Under the pieces are notes generated by a model that saw nothing but the letters and a program-made list of their open reading frames with translations, made no database searches and was not told the DNA's origin. Position numbers and translations under genes: made by a program. Positions 32,901 through 45,600 of a stretch of DNA of 64,000 bases are shown here, one piece after another. Position 1 is the stretch's first letter, and each line of letters opens with the position of its first letter. Source of the DNA: Monarcha castaneiventris obscurior (taxonomy: Eukaryota > Chordata > Aves > Passeriformes > Monarchidae); assembly GCA_026261815.1 (NCBI GenBank), contig JAMPIT010000575.1:41145501-41209500 (forward strand), given 5' to 3'.

Positions 32901-35900
32901 CTTTTTACTGTTATTATCCAAGACTAGCAAAACTCAGACCTTTCCAAGAAACCTGCAAGGGCTGGAGCAGAAGTCAGAAGGAGCACAGGGTGGGTGAAAC
33001 ACTGTAGCTAAAAATGGCTTTACACGCTCAGGGAAACAAGGCAAGAAGGAGATTACAGAAACCTCTGGACTTTCCAAGTCAGACATGCTTGAATTGCTAC
33101 ACTGTGGCCAATGAGACACTGCACCACTTGCTTGCTATCAAAAGGAAGGTCTTTGCAAAGGTAGGTTTTTTTTTTCCTCCTAGTGAGCATTTTATATTTA
33201 AATGAAAAAAACAAGCAACTTCTGAGTGTGGTAGCTCAGAGTTTATCTGGAAATTACAGAGACAGAATATAAGAGTTGTACTGGAAATGAAATTACATAG
33301 CTGGGATTTTATGACCAGCATAAAACTCCACAAATACACAAAGCACTTAAGCAGACACAGTATTCCTCTCTGTTTTCACATGGCTCTTAGCACAAAGGAG
33401 ACCCAGTTTCTAGAACTAGATTCTCTCAGATGCAAAATTCTATCTGTGCATCACAGCCTGAACAACGGCATGACATTAACTCTTACCCAGTCCTTACTAA
33501 TGCAGTGAAATCCACCTGCACAAGTTCTTACAGAAGATGAGTTTTTTAACTCCCTTTTTTAATAATCTCATATTGACATAGCCAACAGCTGGAGCACCGC
33601 AAATGTAAGTGGATGAACTTGTTCGTGTCCCAGGTTAAATAACTGTTTTCAAACTCTAGTAGTTGATCCAATACAGCTATTTATTCTTTATACAAAGGTG
33701 TGTTTTATTAACATCTTACTTATGTTGGAGCATCATGAATGCAACACGGCTGCCTTGGGAAATAATTCTTACTTACAGTTCTTCCGCCAGGTGGTGAAGG
33801 AAATATGGTAGTGCTAAACAATGCAAATGTACCTGTGACAAATTGTTCCACTTGACTGATACTAGCTTAATGGAACTATTTTGTGCTATGAGCTCTTGAA
33901 GGATTATTTTCTATGGTATTAAGTGCCATGAGGTTGTAGTGAGGTAGGGGCCAGTCTCTTGCGCCATGGGTCAAATGAAGGGACAAGAGGAAATGGCCTC
34001 AAATTGTGCCAGGGGATATTAGGAAAAAAGTTTTCACTGCAAGAGTGGTCAGGCATTGAAATAAGTTGCCCAGGGAGGTGGTGGAGACACCATCTCTGGA
34101 AGTGCCCAAGAGCAGCCTGGATGTAGCACGTGGGGATATGGTTTAGGGGTGATTATGGTGGTGCTGGGTTGACAATTAGATAGATGACCTTGAAGGTCTC
34201 CTCCAGCCTTGAGGATCCTGTGATTCTATGAGTCCTATATAAAAGGAAATAGAGTCCTATTCTTGAAACTCAAGCTCCCAGGATTTTGTTATACCCAAAG
34301 TCTGTTTTTGTGAAATAACATTAAACAAATATGCACTGTTTGCACAACAACCTATTAATCTTTACTTCATGAAAATGGAAGAAGCTTGCTTAAACACAAA
34401 GAGTGAACATTAAAAAAAACACAACTTCTTGCAATTCTTCCTTGAAGTTTTATTTTGATTCCTGTGTTTAACTGGCATCACAAATGTAATTACTGATGAA
34501 ATATGGTACCTAAATTTGAAAAACAATATAGCTTCTTTTCAGAGTTGTTCTACATGTTGCTTCCAAGCCCTAAAATGATAACACCTGTCTCAAATACCCA
34601 CTTTTGATGGCCTATTCTTTAGAATTTGGTATGATCAGGGTTAGGTTTGGAGCTAACTTCTAGGTTCATAGTAATGAACAGACACATACCTCCTGCAGAT
34701 GTTGTTGCAGACTGTGTGGATGATGCAGTGACAATGGATGAACTGCTATTGCCTTCAAGGAAAAAAAAAAAACAAAACAAAGCAAGAAAATCAATATTAT
34801 TCATTTAAACTTTATCATACTATAACGAAAGTACCCACAACACAGTACTTTCCTCAGGGTATCTGTGTCTGGAAACTACAGTTGGGAATACAGCAGAAAG
34901 TAGCCCATCCTGAAGCAGATGGTTTTTATCCCTTTGTAAAAATGTTTCCAGATCTCAGGGCAGCAAGAACATAGTTAACACTGTATGCACAGCAGTGCCC
35001 AAATGGTCTGCATCTGATTCTTTACATGTCCCCTGTTTGTTCTCTTCCATTTCTATGTCATGTTTTATTCCATTTGCTGTAAATAGTCATACTGTCACTA
35101 ACTTTCTTAACCTACTAACCCCCACACATGGGGGGTGGTTTTGTGGTATTTATTCTTCTACTTCAGCTCCATTTTCTGTCCCTTGATCTCTTCTTTCATT
35201 TTGCTGCCTCTCTGCTGCAAACTGGGATGATGCTGGCAATATACTGTAGTCAAGTAGGGGTAGACAGATACTCTGTGAAACATTTTACTGCATACTTATG
35301 CTCTCTGCATAAAAAGGTTTCTAAGAACGTACCTGTTTCCAGACATAAAATGTAAACCAGTCTTAGTGGTTTTGTCTTTCTCTCCTTTGTTTCACTTCTA
35401 CTTTTCCAGTTCTCTTTTTCTTCCTCCTCCTTCCTCCTCATGTTACTCCTAGGTATCTCAGGCACTCTCCCACTCTCATTTCTGTCCTCATTGCTGCATC
35501 CCTCTTCTATATTTCTCATAGATTAAGTGTCTCTTCCTCCTGGCAAAGACCTACTGGGCTGCTCCTGGGAGTGTCACTGCCCATACCTTCCTCTCTTCAT
35601 TCTGCACTGCTGCGAATGCCTATTCTATGATCATTCTTTTCTCTGAAGTAAGTGATCTTTTACAGCACCCTCCCACTCTGGCAGGGTTATGTGCCTTGCA
35701 GCAGCTCTGCTGCTTTTCAGCATGGCTGAAACGCAAAGCTCATAACCTCAGAGATTTAGGAGGAGAGCAACACAGCTACTGCAGTCCAGAAGCAGACCTA
35801 TACCTATTTCCTTTGAATGGATCTGCTGCTCTTACCACTGGAAAAGTTTAGTCTGTAACACTTTGCCATTGCATACATGTTATGAGCAAGCTCAGGTTAA

Positions 35901-38900
35901 GAACAAATGCACCAAATTTATATCTTCATACCACCTACCAAAAAATGGGAGGACAGGGGGGAAATTACAGAGGGAATTACTTTGCTCTTTCTTTGGTATA
36001 ATCACAGCCAAGCAGCGCCCCCCCCCGCCCCAACCGTGTACTGCACACTCAACCCTTACACCGACATAACTGGGACATCAAGTTGCAGATTTAATTGCCT
36101 TTGAGAAAGGGTCTATGATTGTACAATTACAAACACATTCCTTCTTCGATATGTTGACTTTTATCCCAGCATAAGCCATGGATATGCCTGGGGTTAAATC
36201 TTTTCCACACATGCCCAATACTGTAACCAGAGCGTATCTTTGTGTTTTCTCCAGGTTCTGAGTGCTTACTTCTGCAACCCTGGCACAGCTCTGGATGTGG
36301 AGTGCAAGTTCATACAGGTAAAAAGAAGCCACATCTACTGCCTGGAATTTGGGTGTGAGACAGTATTGCAATTAACACAAGACAGAGTGAGTCAACGAGC
36401 AGAGAGCATTGTTGGCCAACAGCAAATGAGATGACTGAAGTAATACAAGGCAAAAATGACTCAAACGAGAAAATGCCTTGCCTTTATCTGAAGATCACTG
36501 AATTCTAATCTAGCAGACTTCTTGGTTTTCCTTTTAACTATAAATTGATATTGCCAGGTGTTTCTAGTTCTATACACATATTTTCCCATTTTATTTCTCC
36601 TCTCACTGTTACTCTGGGGTACCCAAGGATATGAGATAAGATTTGTGTTCCACTGTTCCCCTTAAAAATCTTTGGTTGTCCCAGAATAGATGTGACAATC
36701 TGAGTACCTCCCTCCTGCCCTACAGCTGCTCACAATTCAATAAAATAAAATAAAGGGCAAATTATTACAGGATAGTTGAAGGCATACAATAATACATACT
36801 GCTTTTCTCAATGCTACTGAGGAACAGCAACAGAAATGCCAAAAGTATTACCTGGTGACCTATCACCTGGAATCGGAGTAAAGGGTATAGTGCTGTTTGT
36901 GTCTTCATTTCCTAAATTAAAAGAAAAAAAACCAGGAATAATAAGATAGTTTTAGGTGGAAGAAGAAAAAAAGAAAGCACAGCATCTGCCACTCGCTTTG
37001 GGCATATAAATGGCTGATTTACCATGGACAGGAGATAGTTATGATGATGATATAAAAGCATGTTAGCATGACAGCCTGCTCTGAGCATGACACCATTTAT
37101 ACTACCCAACCACCAAATGAACTGGAACTCCTCCCATCCTGTTTTATCTTCCCTATCATCCCCATCCCAAGTTTTCATCTTCCTTGAGATGAAATGAGAC
37201 TAAGAGGCAAAAAATCAGGCACTTTCCTTCAGTAATAACATCTGACCTGTGTCACCTACAGCAGAAGAGCAAGAATTTCTCACTTAAATCTCCTCCTGTA
37301 AAGTTTGCCAGGCTTTTGCAGGCAGATGGGTGCTTGCTCTGGCACTACATGGAAAACATGATAACACAGTTAGCTCCACTAAGAAGTTGCATTATTCAGT
37401 TTGGGACTAAGGGCATGTTAATGCATCCACTGAGCATTTGGCAGATGGGGAATGGGACCGAGAAGGATCACACCTCAAAAGGAATGGTAAAATCTAAAGA
37501 TAAACCACAGAGAATGAACAGTTTGGCATTCACACGCAGAGAATTGGATCAGTTGTGGATTCTGCCTTTGCCAAGCAGAGTTTAGTTCTGATCACCTAAT
37601 ACCATGCAAAAGACAAGCAAATAACCGGAACTGAGAAATAGGGCATTTTCTTAGTGGTTACAAAACCTTAGTCAAGGTCTCAAAATGGTAACATTTGCAA
37701 ATACAAATGGCAAAATAACTCATTGTACCTCACCCCTGCAATATCAAGACCAAGGGCAGCACTGCAAGGTATGTTATGCAGTTTAATTAGGGAGCTTAGG
37801 GAAAACAAACAAACAAAGGATGGGACTCTGCTAAATTAAGCTCCCCAGAGAGGACCCAATCCTGCAAAAACTGTTCTACATCACAGCAAGTTCCCACACA
37901 CTAAACAACGATCTGATTGGAAAACTAAGCCAACACAAAACTGACATTACCTCCTTCTTCAACAGCACACAATGTTTTTTACTGCACAGAAATTTTTTAA
38001 CTAGCAGAAAGGGCTCCCTATAAAATTAGATGAAAGAGAGGGGCAGGAAACAGAGGTGGAAGCGAAGGCAGGACTGTATTAGTTTAGCTCAGATCAGCTT
38101 GGACTGCACACCTTGAAACATGTTGAGGACCTTACGCAGCTTGAAAGATACAACTTTTAATTCTTCCTTCTTAAAAACCCCCAAAGGTTGGTAAGTTTCT
38201 TATCTGACTAACAAACATTGGCATCAGAACACAAATACTCCTTAAGTGGGTTTTGCAGAAGCATATGCCACATGGGAAAATGTGGCAGTGAATGGGACAG
38301 GGAGATATAAGGAAATCTTAAAATATTCCCAAAGTGTTCTCTATCCTGAGACTGTGCCTTTGAATTTGAAGCTGCATGTATCACTGCAGAGACCAGCAGG
38401 AGACTTCAAACAGGAAGGCAGGAAGGACTCCTGGGTTAAGCAAAGGGAAAAGCACCAGAGGTTTCATGCAGTGATGGCTCTGACAAGTAGAACCTCTCAT
38501 TCCAGACCACAGGTTTCACAGTTCAATTGTCCCAAAGCACAACAGGGAGGGGTTCTGGTCTCCTCCAGGAAGCAGAAGTGCAAGGGTTAGAAATCCACAC
38601 TGAGCCAGGTGTAGACACACATGTGCTGGTACAGGAAGGAAGGGGGGAGAGGCAGCAGCCAGCTGCAGCATCCTGTGCACGAGCAGAGGCAGAGCCCTTG
38701 GAGCCACAGAATCAGCTGCAACTTTGGGCCCATGAATCTTGAGCAGAGAAACTCTGTGCTGAGGCTTACTCTCCCTGTGACCCAGAAGAGAAGGGAAGGA
38801 AAGAAAGGATCTCTTGTTTTCATTTTTCACAATGAAACAGAACCAGCAAAAGGATATACCCAACTTAAAACTGGATCAGAGCACCACACGCTGGAAAAGG

Positions 38901-41900
38901 ACAGGGAAGGGGGATCAACATGATTTTTGTCTGACAGCCCTGTTTTGCTCTGTTTAAGGTCAGGCATAGATGCAGCTAAAAAACCACAGAACTGTGGCTG
39001 GCTAGGGTGTATCTGAAGGCAAGCGTGCTTCCTGTGAAAGCCCCTGTAAGAGTCTGGCATGTCGAGTGCTTTCAGGGCCTCTTGTGGTTTTGTTGCTCTA
39101 GTGCATCAAAAGTCATGAGTTGGAGACAATTTGGATAAGCAAACTTTTGAAAGGGCAAAATCAGTCCGGTTCTTCCAGCTTTATAGCTGGAATTGAGCTT
39201 TCCCAACTGGCAGAGACTGAAGATTTGTGCTTGTGTTATATACAAATATATCCAGGGTGAGTGATAGGGATAGCTCTGATACTTGCTAAAAATGAACAGG
39301 ACAGGGTGTTAAATGGACTTGATTTTGCCAAATCCTGCAAAAATCAACACAGTGGATAACATTCATGTTTGGAATCCGTAGTCTCCAGCTCAGACACATA
39401 TCAAATTACTATTCTCCATAGATGAACCCTGGTAGAAGAACCCTACACAAAAGAATGGCAATACTCATTCAACTACCTGCACGTGACAAAGGTCAATTTG
39501 CTCACTCCGACCTTTACATAAAAGATAAACACATTTCTAAGGACTCACACACTTTACGTCTAGTGTAGCTAAACCTTACGCTGCAGGAAGATGTTGGTAT
39601 ATAAACCTTCATTTTTACTAAGCACAGCTTTACACATTCATTTTGGGGACATGTCAAAAGTCATAGATAAAATTTTCTCTGGGCATTTTCTCTTTTCAAG
39701 CTTGAAGCATAGCAGGCACAGAGGGGAGTTTTATGCCCAAGTCATTCCACTTTTGTTGGTTTAAAAGCCCACAAGTACAGAAGCACTGACAATGTGTGGT
39801 CCATCAGAAAGATCACCCACTTGCTCAGTAATCTCTAAGCAATCCAGATGAGTTGCTGGAGGTGCTGGAATGGTTAAAGCAGAGATGTTAGAGCAGCAAC
39901 GTGAATATAACCATCCCCTAGGTAGTCTCCACCATCAGTATACTCACTCCTTTCAGTTGAAATGAGTAAAATTAGAATTCTGGAGATTGAAATAAAAGCA
40001 AGCCCCTGACCTCAAATCTACTGTAACACTTGCCAGGCAATTTTGACAAACTGTAATTTCAAATCCTTGCTTTCTGGAAACTTTATTTTCCTTTTGATTC
40101 AACAAGGTCTTCTGGTGCCTGTTTTTGAACTGATGTTCTTGACCCACCATGAAGGTAGATCATCCCGAGAGAGAGGTCAGGCAGGATTATTTCAACAATA
40201 TTTCGGAGGAGTCCTCATGTCTTAACATTGTGAAACTACTCCACAGTCTTGCAAAGGAAAGCACAAGCACCATTGCATAGATGGAAACAACAAAGACCAC
40301 GTAACCAATTCTCAATCCCCATCAATTTAAGACTGAAAAACTACACCACCTTTTGCTGCTCACCCAGGAATCTAAGAGAAGATGATAGACTAAAATCAAA
40401 ATATTATGCCTGTTTTCAGGCCTGGAGGCTGCCGCTGCTGCTGATTTTTTTAGTGTGAGTAGTTTTGTATACAAGTAAGCTCTTGGAAGATGTCGCTAGC
40501 TATCTTTTCTCAACACAGCAGGAAGGGGGTGGAAGCCACTTCCTGACAGGGAGAGGGGATTCTCCTTACTCAGGTACCAGGAAGCCAGATGGATTTTACA
40601 TTAACAGTGGGAAGGATTTTTTTCTAAACCATATTATTTTGGTGATGTTTCTTCCATCTGACTGACACATAGAAATAAACTGTCCAGCAGAGTAAAAGAG
40701 CAGCATTATATTGAAATAACCAGTCTGTACAAAAATCTTAACCAGAGTGAGGACACATCTACTGCCACTTTCACTTTCTGCATATCAGAGATGGGCTTCA
40801 CACTTCCTCCTGTAGTGTTGATTAGACAATCACAAACTTCTGCTGAAATCAACACAAATCCCAGCAGTATTTTCTGGAAGCTTCCAAGTGGACGGGGGGG
40901 GGGGGAAAGCTACTTCAACAGATACATTAAACTGAGCCTTAAAAGGGCACAGCTTCTTTCAACATATCATAAATGAGCTCTAGACAACCAACTCACATAC
41001 AGAGGAAGGACTAAATTTGAGTGTCAGGAGTTACATGAGATCACCCCTGCCCCAGGAGACAGCACTGACTGTACTGAGTTAAATCCGCACATGCACTCAG
41101 AAAGCAGCATGACAGAAGACAGATCAGTGCAATCTTACATCACATTAAATGACAGGCTATTGTTGCTAAACAGAGGCCATAAGATCTTAGCAAAGCAAGA
41201 TTTGGTTACCTGTTAATTCCTTTAAAAAAAAACCTTGCCCTTCTTTTTGGAAGGGCAATTATAAAGCTGTTTACATTCCTCATTCTATTTTTTTTGGTAT
41301 AAATTTATATTACAACTTCACCAGATTAAACAACAGCATATTAACACTGCTGGACTGACTCAGATTCCTCAACAGTATTTACAGCAGGTTAATTCCGGTA
41401 CCCATCTCCTTTTGACTTCATTACTTTGGAAAATTGTGTGGCACTGTATAGGGCACTTCAGTCTTCCGAAAAGGCAACTCCCGCAGTTCAGACCTGTATG
41501 CTTCTCGCTTTATTTCAGTGCCTGTCAACGCTGATCCCCTGACTGTGGCGTTCCGAGCCCGGGCACGGGGCTGTGCATTTGCTAGAACCGGCCACTACAA
41601 AGGGGCACCGCTGCGAGCGCCTGACAGAAAGGCGACAAAGCGCAGCGTGTCCCATCCGCACGGCCACCATGAGCCCGAAGCCCCCACTGCAAGCCCCTCG
41701 CCCCAAGGACAGCCCCAGCGAGCAGCGCCCAGCAGGGCAGGGAAAGGCCCTTCCCTTCCCTTCCCTTCCCTTCCCTTCCCAGCCCGGCCCCGGGCTCCCC
41801 CGCGCCCCTCCGGCCGTGCGCACCCCAGCCCGAACCCTCCTCGGGGGGTCCCCCTGTCATTGTTGTTTTCACTTAAAAAACATCCCGAACAGTAATCCCT

Positions 41901-42282
41901 CCTCCCCGTTTCTGTCACAGCATCCGGACACGCCGGCCGTGCGACCGCGGCTCCCGCTCGGGAGCACAGCGCCAGGGACCCCCGTCCCGTCCCGTCCTGC
42001 CCCGTCCCGTCCCGCTGCCGCTCCCCGGGGCGCTCGGGGGCCGTCGGGGCGCAGCCCTGGCCCCGCTCCGGCCACCAGCGGCGGGACGAGGCCTGGGTCG
42101 GCCCGGCGGAGCTGTGGCGGCAGCCGCCAGGCAGAGCGGCTGCGAGGGGCGCAGGGCCAGCGCCTCCCCCCGCCCCCCCCGGCCCGGCCCGGCCCCCGCG
42201 GGCGCTACTCACGGGAGCCGCGGGCGAGCAGCAGCAGCAGCAGCGCCCACAGAGCGCAGGAGGCGCCGCCGAGGAGCCGCAT
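26913..42282 (-). CDS. TMEM123: Transmembrane protein 123 (porimin), six predicted coding exons
   Basis: Exons in transcript order: 42282-42213, 36911-36852, 34752-34690, 29833-29636, 28188-28035, 26937-26913. Phases match throughout; the total is 570 bases, 189 residues plus TAA. Residues 1-23 form a signal peptide with a run of six Leu. Residues 25-145 form a Ser/Thr-rich, mucin-like ectodomain with N-glycosylation sequons at N29, N45, N82 and N115. The membrane segment is about 148-168 (VGSFVGGIVLTLGVLVILYI). The short tail ends YRTIDEHDAII, as in mammalian porimin, and the SRFDVGSFVGGIVLTLGVL block is the family signature. Human TMEM123 is about 208 residues, so one further small mucin exon in the 5.3-kb first intron is possible. 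The start was chosen for the signal peptide and a good Kozak context; the frame stays open upstream, but that is CpG-island sequence. The protein is a highly glycosylated plasma-membrane mucin implicated in oncotic cell death. The ectodomain diverges fast, so the middle exons rest on phase and splice signals. Confidence 0.9.
29810..29826 (-). repeat. In-frame ACC trinucleotide repeat (poly-Thr) in TMEM123
   Basis: Near the start of the fourth coding exon a run of five ACC codons followed by ACT encodes Thr 68-73. It is a coding microsatellite within the mucin domain, so its length could vary between individuals without breaking the frame. Confidence 0.8.
30268..30280. repeat. Homopolymer C13
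   Basis: An uninterrupted run of 13 C in the intron between the third and fourth TMEM123 coding exons. Runs of this kind are prone to sequencing and assembly error, so the length is uncertain. Confidence 0.8.
33930..34236 (+). repeat. CR1 LINE fragment in a TMEM123 intron
   Basis: CR1 3'-end blocks are visible: GGACAAGAGGAAATGGCCTC near 33981, GTTGCCCAGGGAGGTGGTGGAG near 34064, a TGGAAGTGCCCAAGAGCAGCCTGG-like block near 34099, GACCTTGAAGGTCTCCTCCAG near 34187 and terminal GTGATTCTATGA near 34220. It lies antisense to TMEM123 and belongs to a different CR1 subgroup from the two near BIRC2, judging by its end. Confidence 0.9.
40894..40905. repeat. Homopolymer G12
   Basis: An uninterrupted run of 12 G in TMEM123 intron 1. 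The length may be unreliable in the assembly. Confidence 0.8.
41751..41780 (+). repeat. (TTCCC)6 pentanucleotide repeat
   Basis: Six perfect copies of TTCCC inside the TMEM123 CpG island. It is a pure polypyrimidine tract and length-variable by nature. Confidence 0.95.
41981..42014 (+). repeat. Imperfect CCCGT pentanucleotide repeat
   Basis: About seven units of CCCGT with one interruption (CCTGC), inside the TMEM123 CpG island about 200 bases downstream of exon 1 in the gene's orientation. Confidence 0.85.
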
Positions 42283-42640
42283 GGCCGCGGAGGGGCCGCC
42301 GGAGCTCGCCGGGCGCGGTCTGCGCGCTGCCGAGCGAGGGGCGGGCCGGGGCGGGCCCGCGGGGCGGGGGCCGGGCCGGGGGTGGGCGCGGAGAGGTGGG
42401 CTCCTTTCTCTCTCACTTGTCCCGCCGTGTTTGGTCGGCCTGGGCGGCAAAGCCTTGCGATATCCGTAAGGGGAGAGTAGTAAGCGGAGAGATGTCCCCG
42501 CTTCACCAGGTGCCACAGACGTGACACCCGAGTGGTGCCCCGTCGGTCTGCGAGCGCCTGGGGCAACGGGGCCGAGCTCCAGGAGCGAACAGCGCTCACG
42601 GCTGGTGATGTCTGGCGGTCTGTTTTCCAAACACCATTCA

Positions 42641-45600
42641 ACATCTGCCAGCAGAGCCTCAACTGCGTGGATTTATCCTCCGTGTTAAAAACATCCGCCT
42701 ACCCAACCCGTGGGTTCACCGCGCACGCCTTCCCGCGGTGCCGCTGCCCGGTCCGTGTGAGTGCTGCTGGCTCTCACACAGCCTCCGGTTGTTGCAGGCT
42801 CTTAGGGCGTCAGCGCTAATGCTGTGGAGGCATCCTGAAATTTCCCGATGTACTTAGAAAATTGTGAAACGGACTACAAAGGTGATAGGGAAAAGTGAAA
42901 GGGAATAAACATGTTCAGTTCTTTCAGATTTTCCATGGGTACTTCTAACATAAAATTGGTGTTGGGTATTTATTTCTCAAGCGAAAAATAAATGTTAATA
43001 ACATAAGTGTTAATACGTTCTTCAGAGTGAAGACAACTTGATAAATATTTATCAAAGGAAAGAAAACTACACATTGATGCAAATTACTTTCCAATAAGTT
43101 AGAGAAAACGCTTTTTAATGTGGATAGTTAAGGATCAGCAGCAGAGCTGCAATAGAATATTTCACACGTACTACTACATTTACAGTCATTGCTACACAAT
43201 GGTGTTCCCATGTCAAGCCACGTATCTGAGCCAGAGACGGTGAAGTGCCTCACCTGAGAGCTCACAGGCAGGTTGTGAAACTGTGCTCGGGTACTGTGTG
43301 AAACCTAGCTCTCTTCCATGTTAGCAGACACACATTTATTCTGTAAGTCTCAGCAACCCAGTGGTGAGCTAAAATGGTGAATAAATATTTTATAACTTTT
43401 AAATTCTAATTCGGCTCCACAGTCTGCAATCAGTGAAAATAGATGCATGCATTATATTTCCAGCATTTTCTTATGCCTTCGTTCTGCAGAGCTTCCTGTG
43501 TGGTTTCCATGACTAAGGTACCCAAAGATCAGTGTGCACCTTTTCATGGTGAATTTTCTGAGATGATCCTCTAAAGCTTTTCTTTATGCTGTGGGAGTAA
43601 TATCTTCAGCTACCCTAATTCCAGAAAAGCTTAGAAATACTAGTAATCCATATGATACTGAGTATAAGGGCCTCTGTTTGATTACAGAGGCAAAGCTTAT
43701 AGTGAGAAAAAAAAAGGTATTTTATTAAATTTATATATATTTAGAGGATATATATGTCTCTATATAAGATATATCTGTATCTTTAACATAACTAAGTCAT
43801 TCAGCTCTTGCACAACTCCAGTGAACATCAGGCTTAACCAGGCGGGAAACAGCTTACTTGGGAACATCCTAATTCACATTGCTCAACTTGCATATCTGCA
43901 GGAAAAGAGTAGTTAAGATACATGGAACAAAGAGCAGTCATGGGGTTGTGGGAGATAGGTGTGTAGCTAACCTAGAAGTGACGAGTTAGCAGGCACTGAG
44001 GCACAGCTGCACAATTGCACAGTCTCTTTGCTGTGTAAAGGCAGAGGTGTTGGAAGTTCTTGTGTTGATTGCTTTGGTGTTGTCTTGTTTCATTTGGTGT
44101 TTTTTCTGTGGGAGGCAAATTTCTGGCAAAGTATTGGGGTGGCTGGAATGTTCCTACACTGAGAAGGAAACATTCTGGGAAAATTTAGTAGGACTAATCA
44201 TGCACTTTTGGTACATGGTGTAAATTATGATTTCCCATATAGATTCCCACATAAAGATAAGATTGATGAGAAGATTTTCCCCCCCAATTTTGTATGATAT
44301 CCAGTGTCAAGGAGCAGCAAGAATGGGTGCTGAGGGTAACCACAGGAGCTCACCCGGTGCTGTTCCACAGGACCTGAGCAGGGCAGGGTGGTGGTAGTGA
44401 CTGGATCCACCAGCAGCCTTGGACAAGGTGATGAGCCTGATCCAGGGAGTCCAGTTGGGAAAGAACAGCAGGAGAGGGCTTAGAAACAAGGCTGTCATAA
44501 GTCTAATATCATTCCAGGGGATATGCTACCACCTTTGTCAGTCTGGAGTCCCTCTAGCAAAACCAGTCTCTAAATCAGGGCAGCTGGGGACAGGCACAGC
44601 TATGCTGCAGCTCAGGCAGGGACTGGAGGCTCAGGCAAGAGCTGAAATTGAGCTGCTGGATGAATGGGCATAGACATGTGGATGGAGGTCACAGGTGAAG
44701 TTGGTCAGAGCTTGTTATTACCAGTTAAGGCTTGCCAGAGCACTCAGAGCCACAATAGGAACTGCCTGAAGGCAGTTCTTTCAGAGGTACAGTCTGACTT
44801 CCCAGAGGAATGTCCTTGAGTGGTAAGAGTTGTTGTTATATTGTTGAGGTAGATGTGTAACTGCTAGGACATTCACACAAGGATTAAAAATTAAAGCCTC
44901 ACAACAGAATTGTCAAAATCCATGGATCCTGAGCATAAACATCTCAGATCCATTTTATCCATGAGAAGTTAAAATGGCTTTGGGGAGATAGTGAAGGTGA
45001 AACAAAACAGGTCCAGCATAGGGTTAACTCACAAGGACGATCAATGAAAAACCAGAAACATTGAGCAGGAAGAAGGAAAGCTGTTTTTATTCATGTGAAA
45101 CCTGATCCTCAGGAAAGACCTACAAAGGCAAACCTGGGAACCCGAAGTACCAATTCCAGTCAGTGTTCAAAACTGTGGACTTGGTATTTGCTCAGTAAAA
45201 GTTTTATGAGCACTGCAGTTTTCTATACATCTCGTCAGTTAGTAACCCATTGTTGTGCCATGGAAGTTCACTCCTGTAATCCGTCATCTCTCCTAGCTGA
45301 CATACTTGAGGTGTCTTACTCTCTTAAAAGACATTAATTTAGGTTACAATCAGAGCAGTTGCTCCCAGCCTGTACTTAGCTTGGTGTCTGCTCTGTACAG
45401 ATCCCACTTTTAAATTCGTGTTTATTCTCCACCCCAAAATGCCTTATTCCAAACATAATAGATGACACCTTGCTTCACATCTCATGTCATTTTTATATTC
45501 TTAGTTATCAGAGTTAGAGCAACACTGCTATCTTACAGCAAAGTGTTTCAGTCAGGGAAAGACAGGAACATGCAATATGTTTTGCTGAAATACTAGCAGG

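Larger units (their letters stand above)
36912..42212 (-). other. First intron of TMEM123
   Basis: A 5.3-kb intron between the signal-peptide exon and the first mucin exon. I found no clear extra coding exon. A G12 run lies at 40894-40905. The last 0.7 kb (from about 41500) is CpG island with a (TTCCC)6 repeat at 41751-41780 and a CCCGT repeat at 41981-42014. Confidence 0.5.
41500..42640. promoter_or_regulatory. TMEM123: CpG-island promoter of TMEM123
   Basis: GC- and CpG-rich sequence surrounds the first TMEM123 exon (ATG at 42282, minus strand), extending about 350 bases upstream and 700 bases into intron 1. GGGCGGG-type boxes are frequent at 42330-42380. There is no clear TATA box, consistent with a broad promoter. 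The long open frames on both strands follow from composition and were not annotated. Confidence 0.85.

Noticed and set aside
42283..42630. N-terminal extension of TMEM123 from an upstream in-frame ATG at 42630
   Set aside because: It would bury the signal peptide behind about 116 Arg/Pro/Gly-rich residues. The ATG at 42282 has a good context and directly starts the hydrophobic signal.
41518..42662. Long open frames on both strands (up to 355 codons) at the TMEM123 promoter
   Set aside because: Again a CpG-island effect. Only the part from 42282 down to 42213 on the minus strand is real, as the TMEM123 signal-peptide exon.
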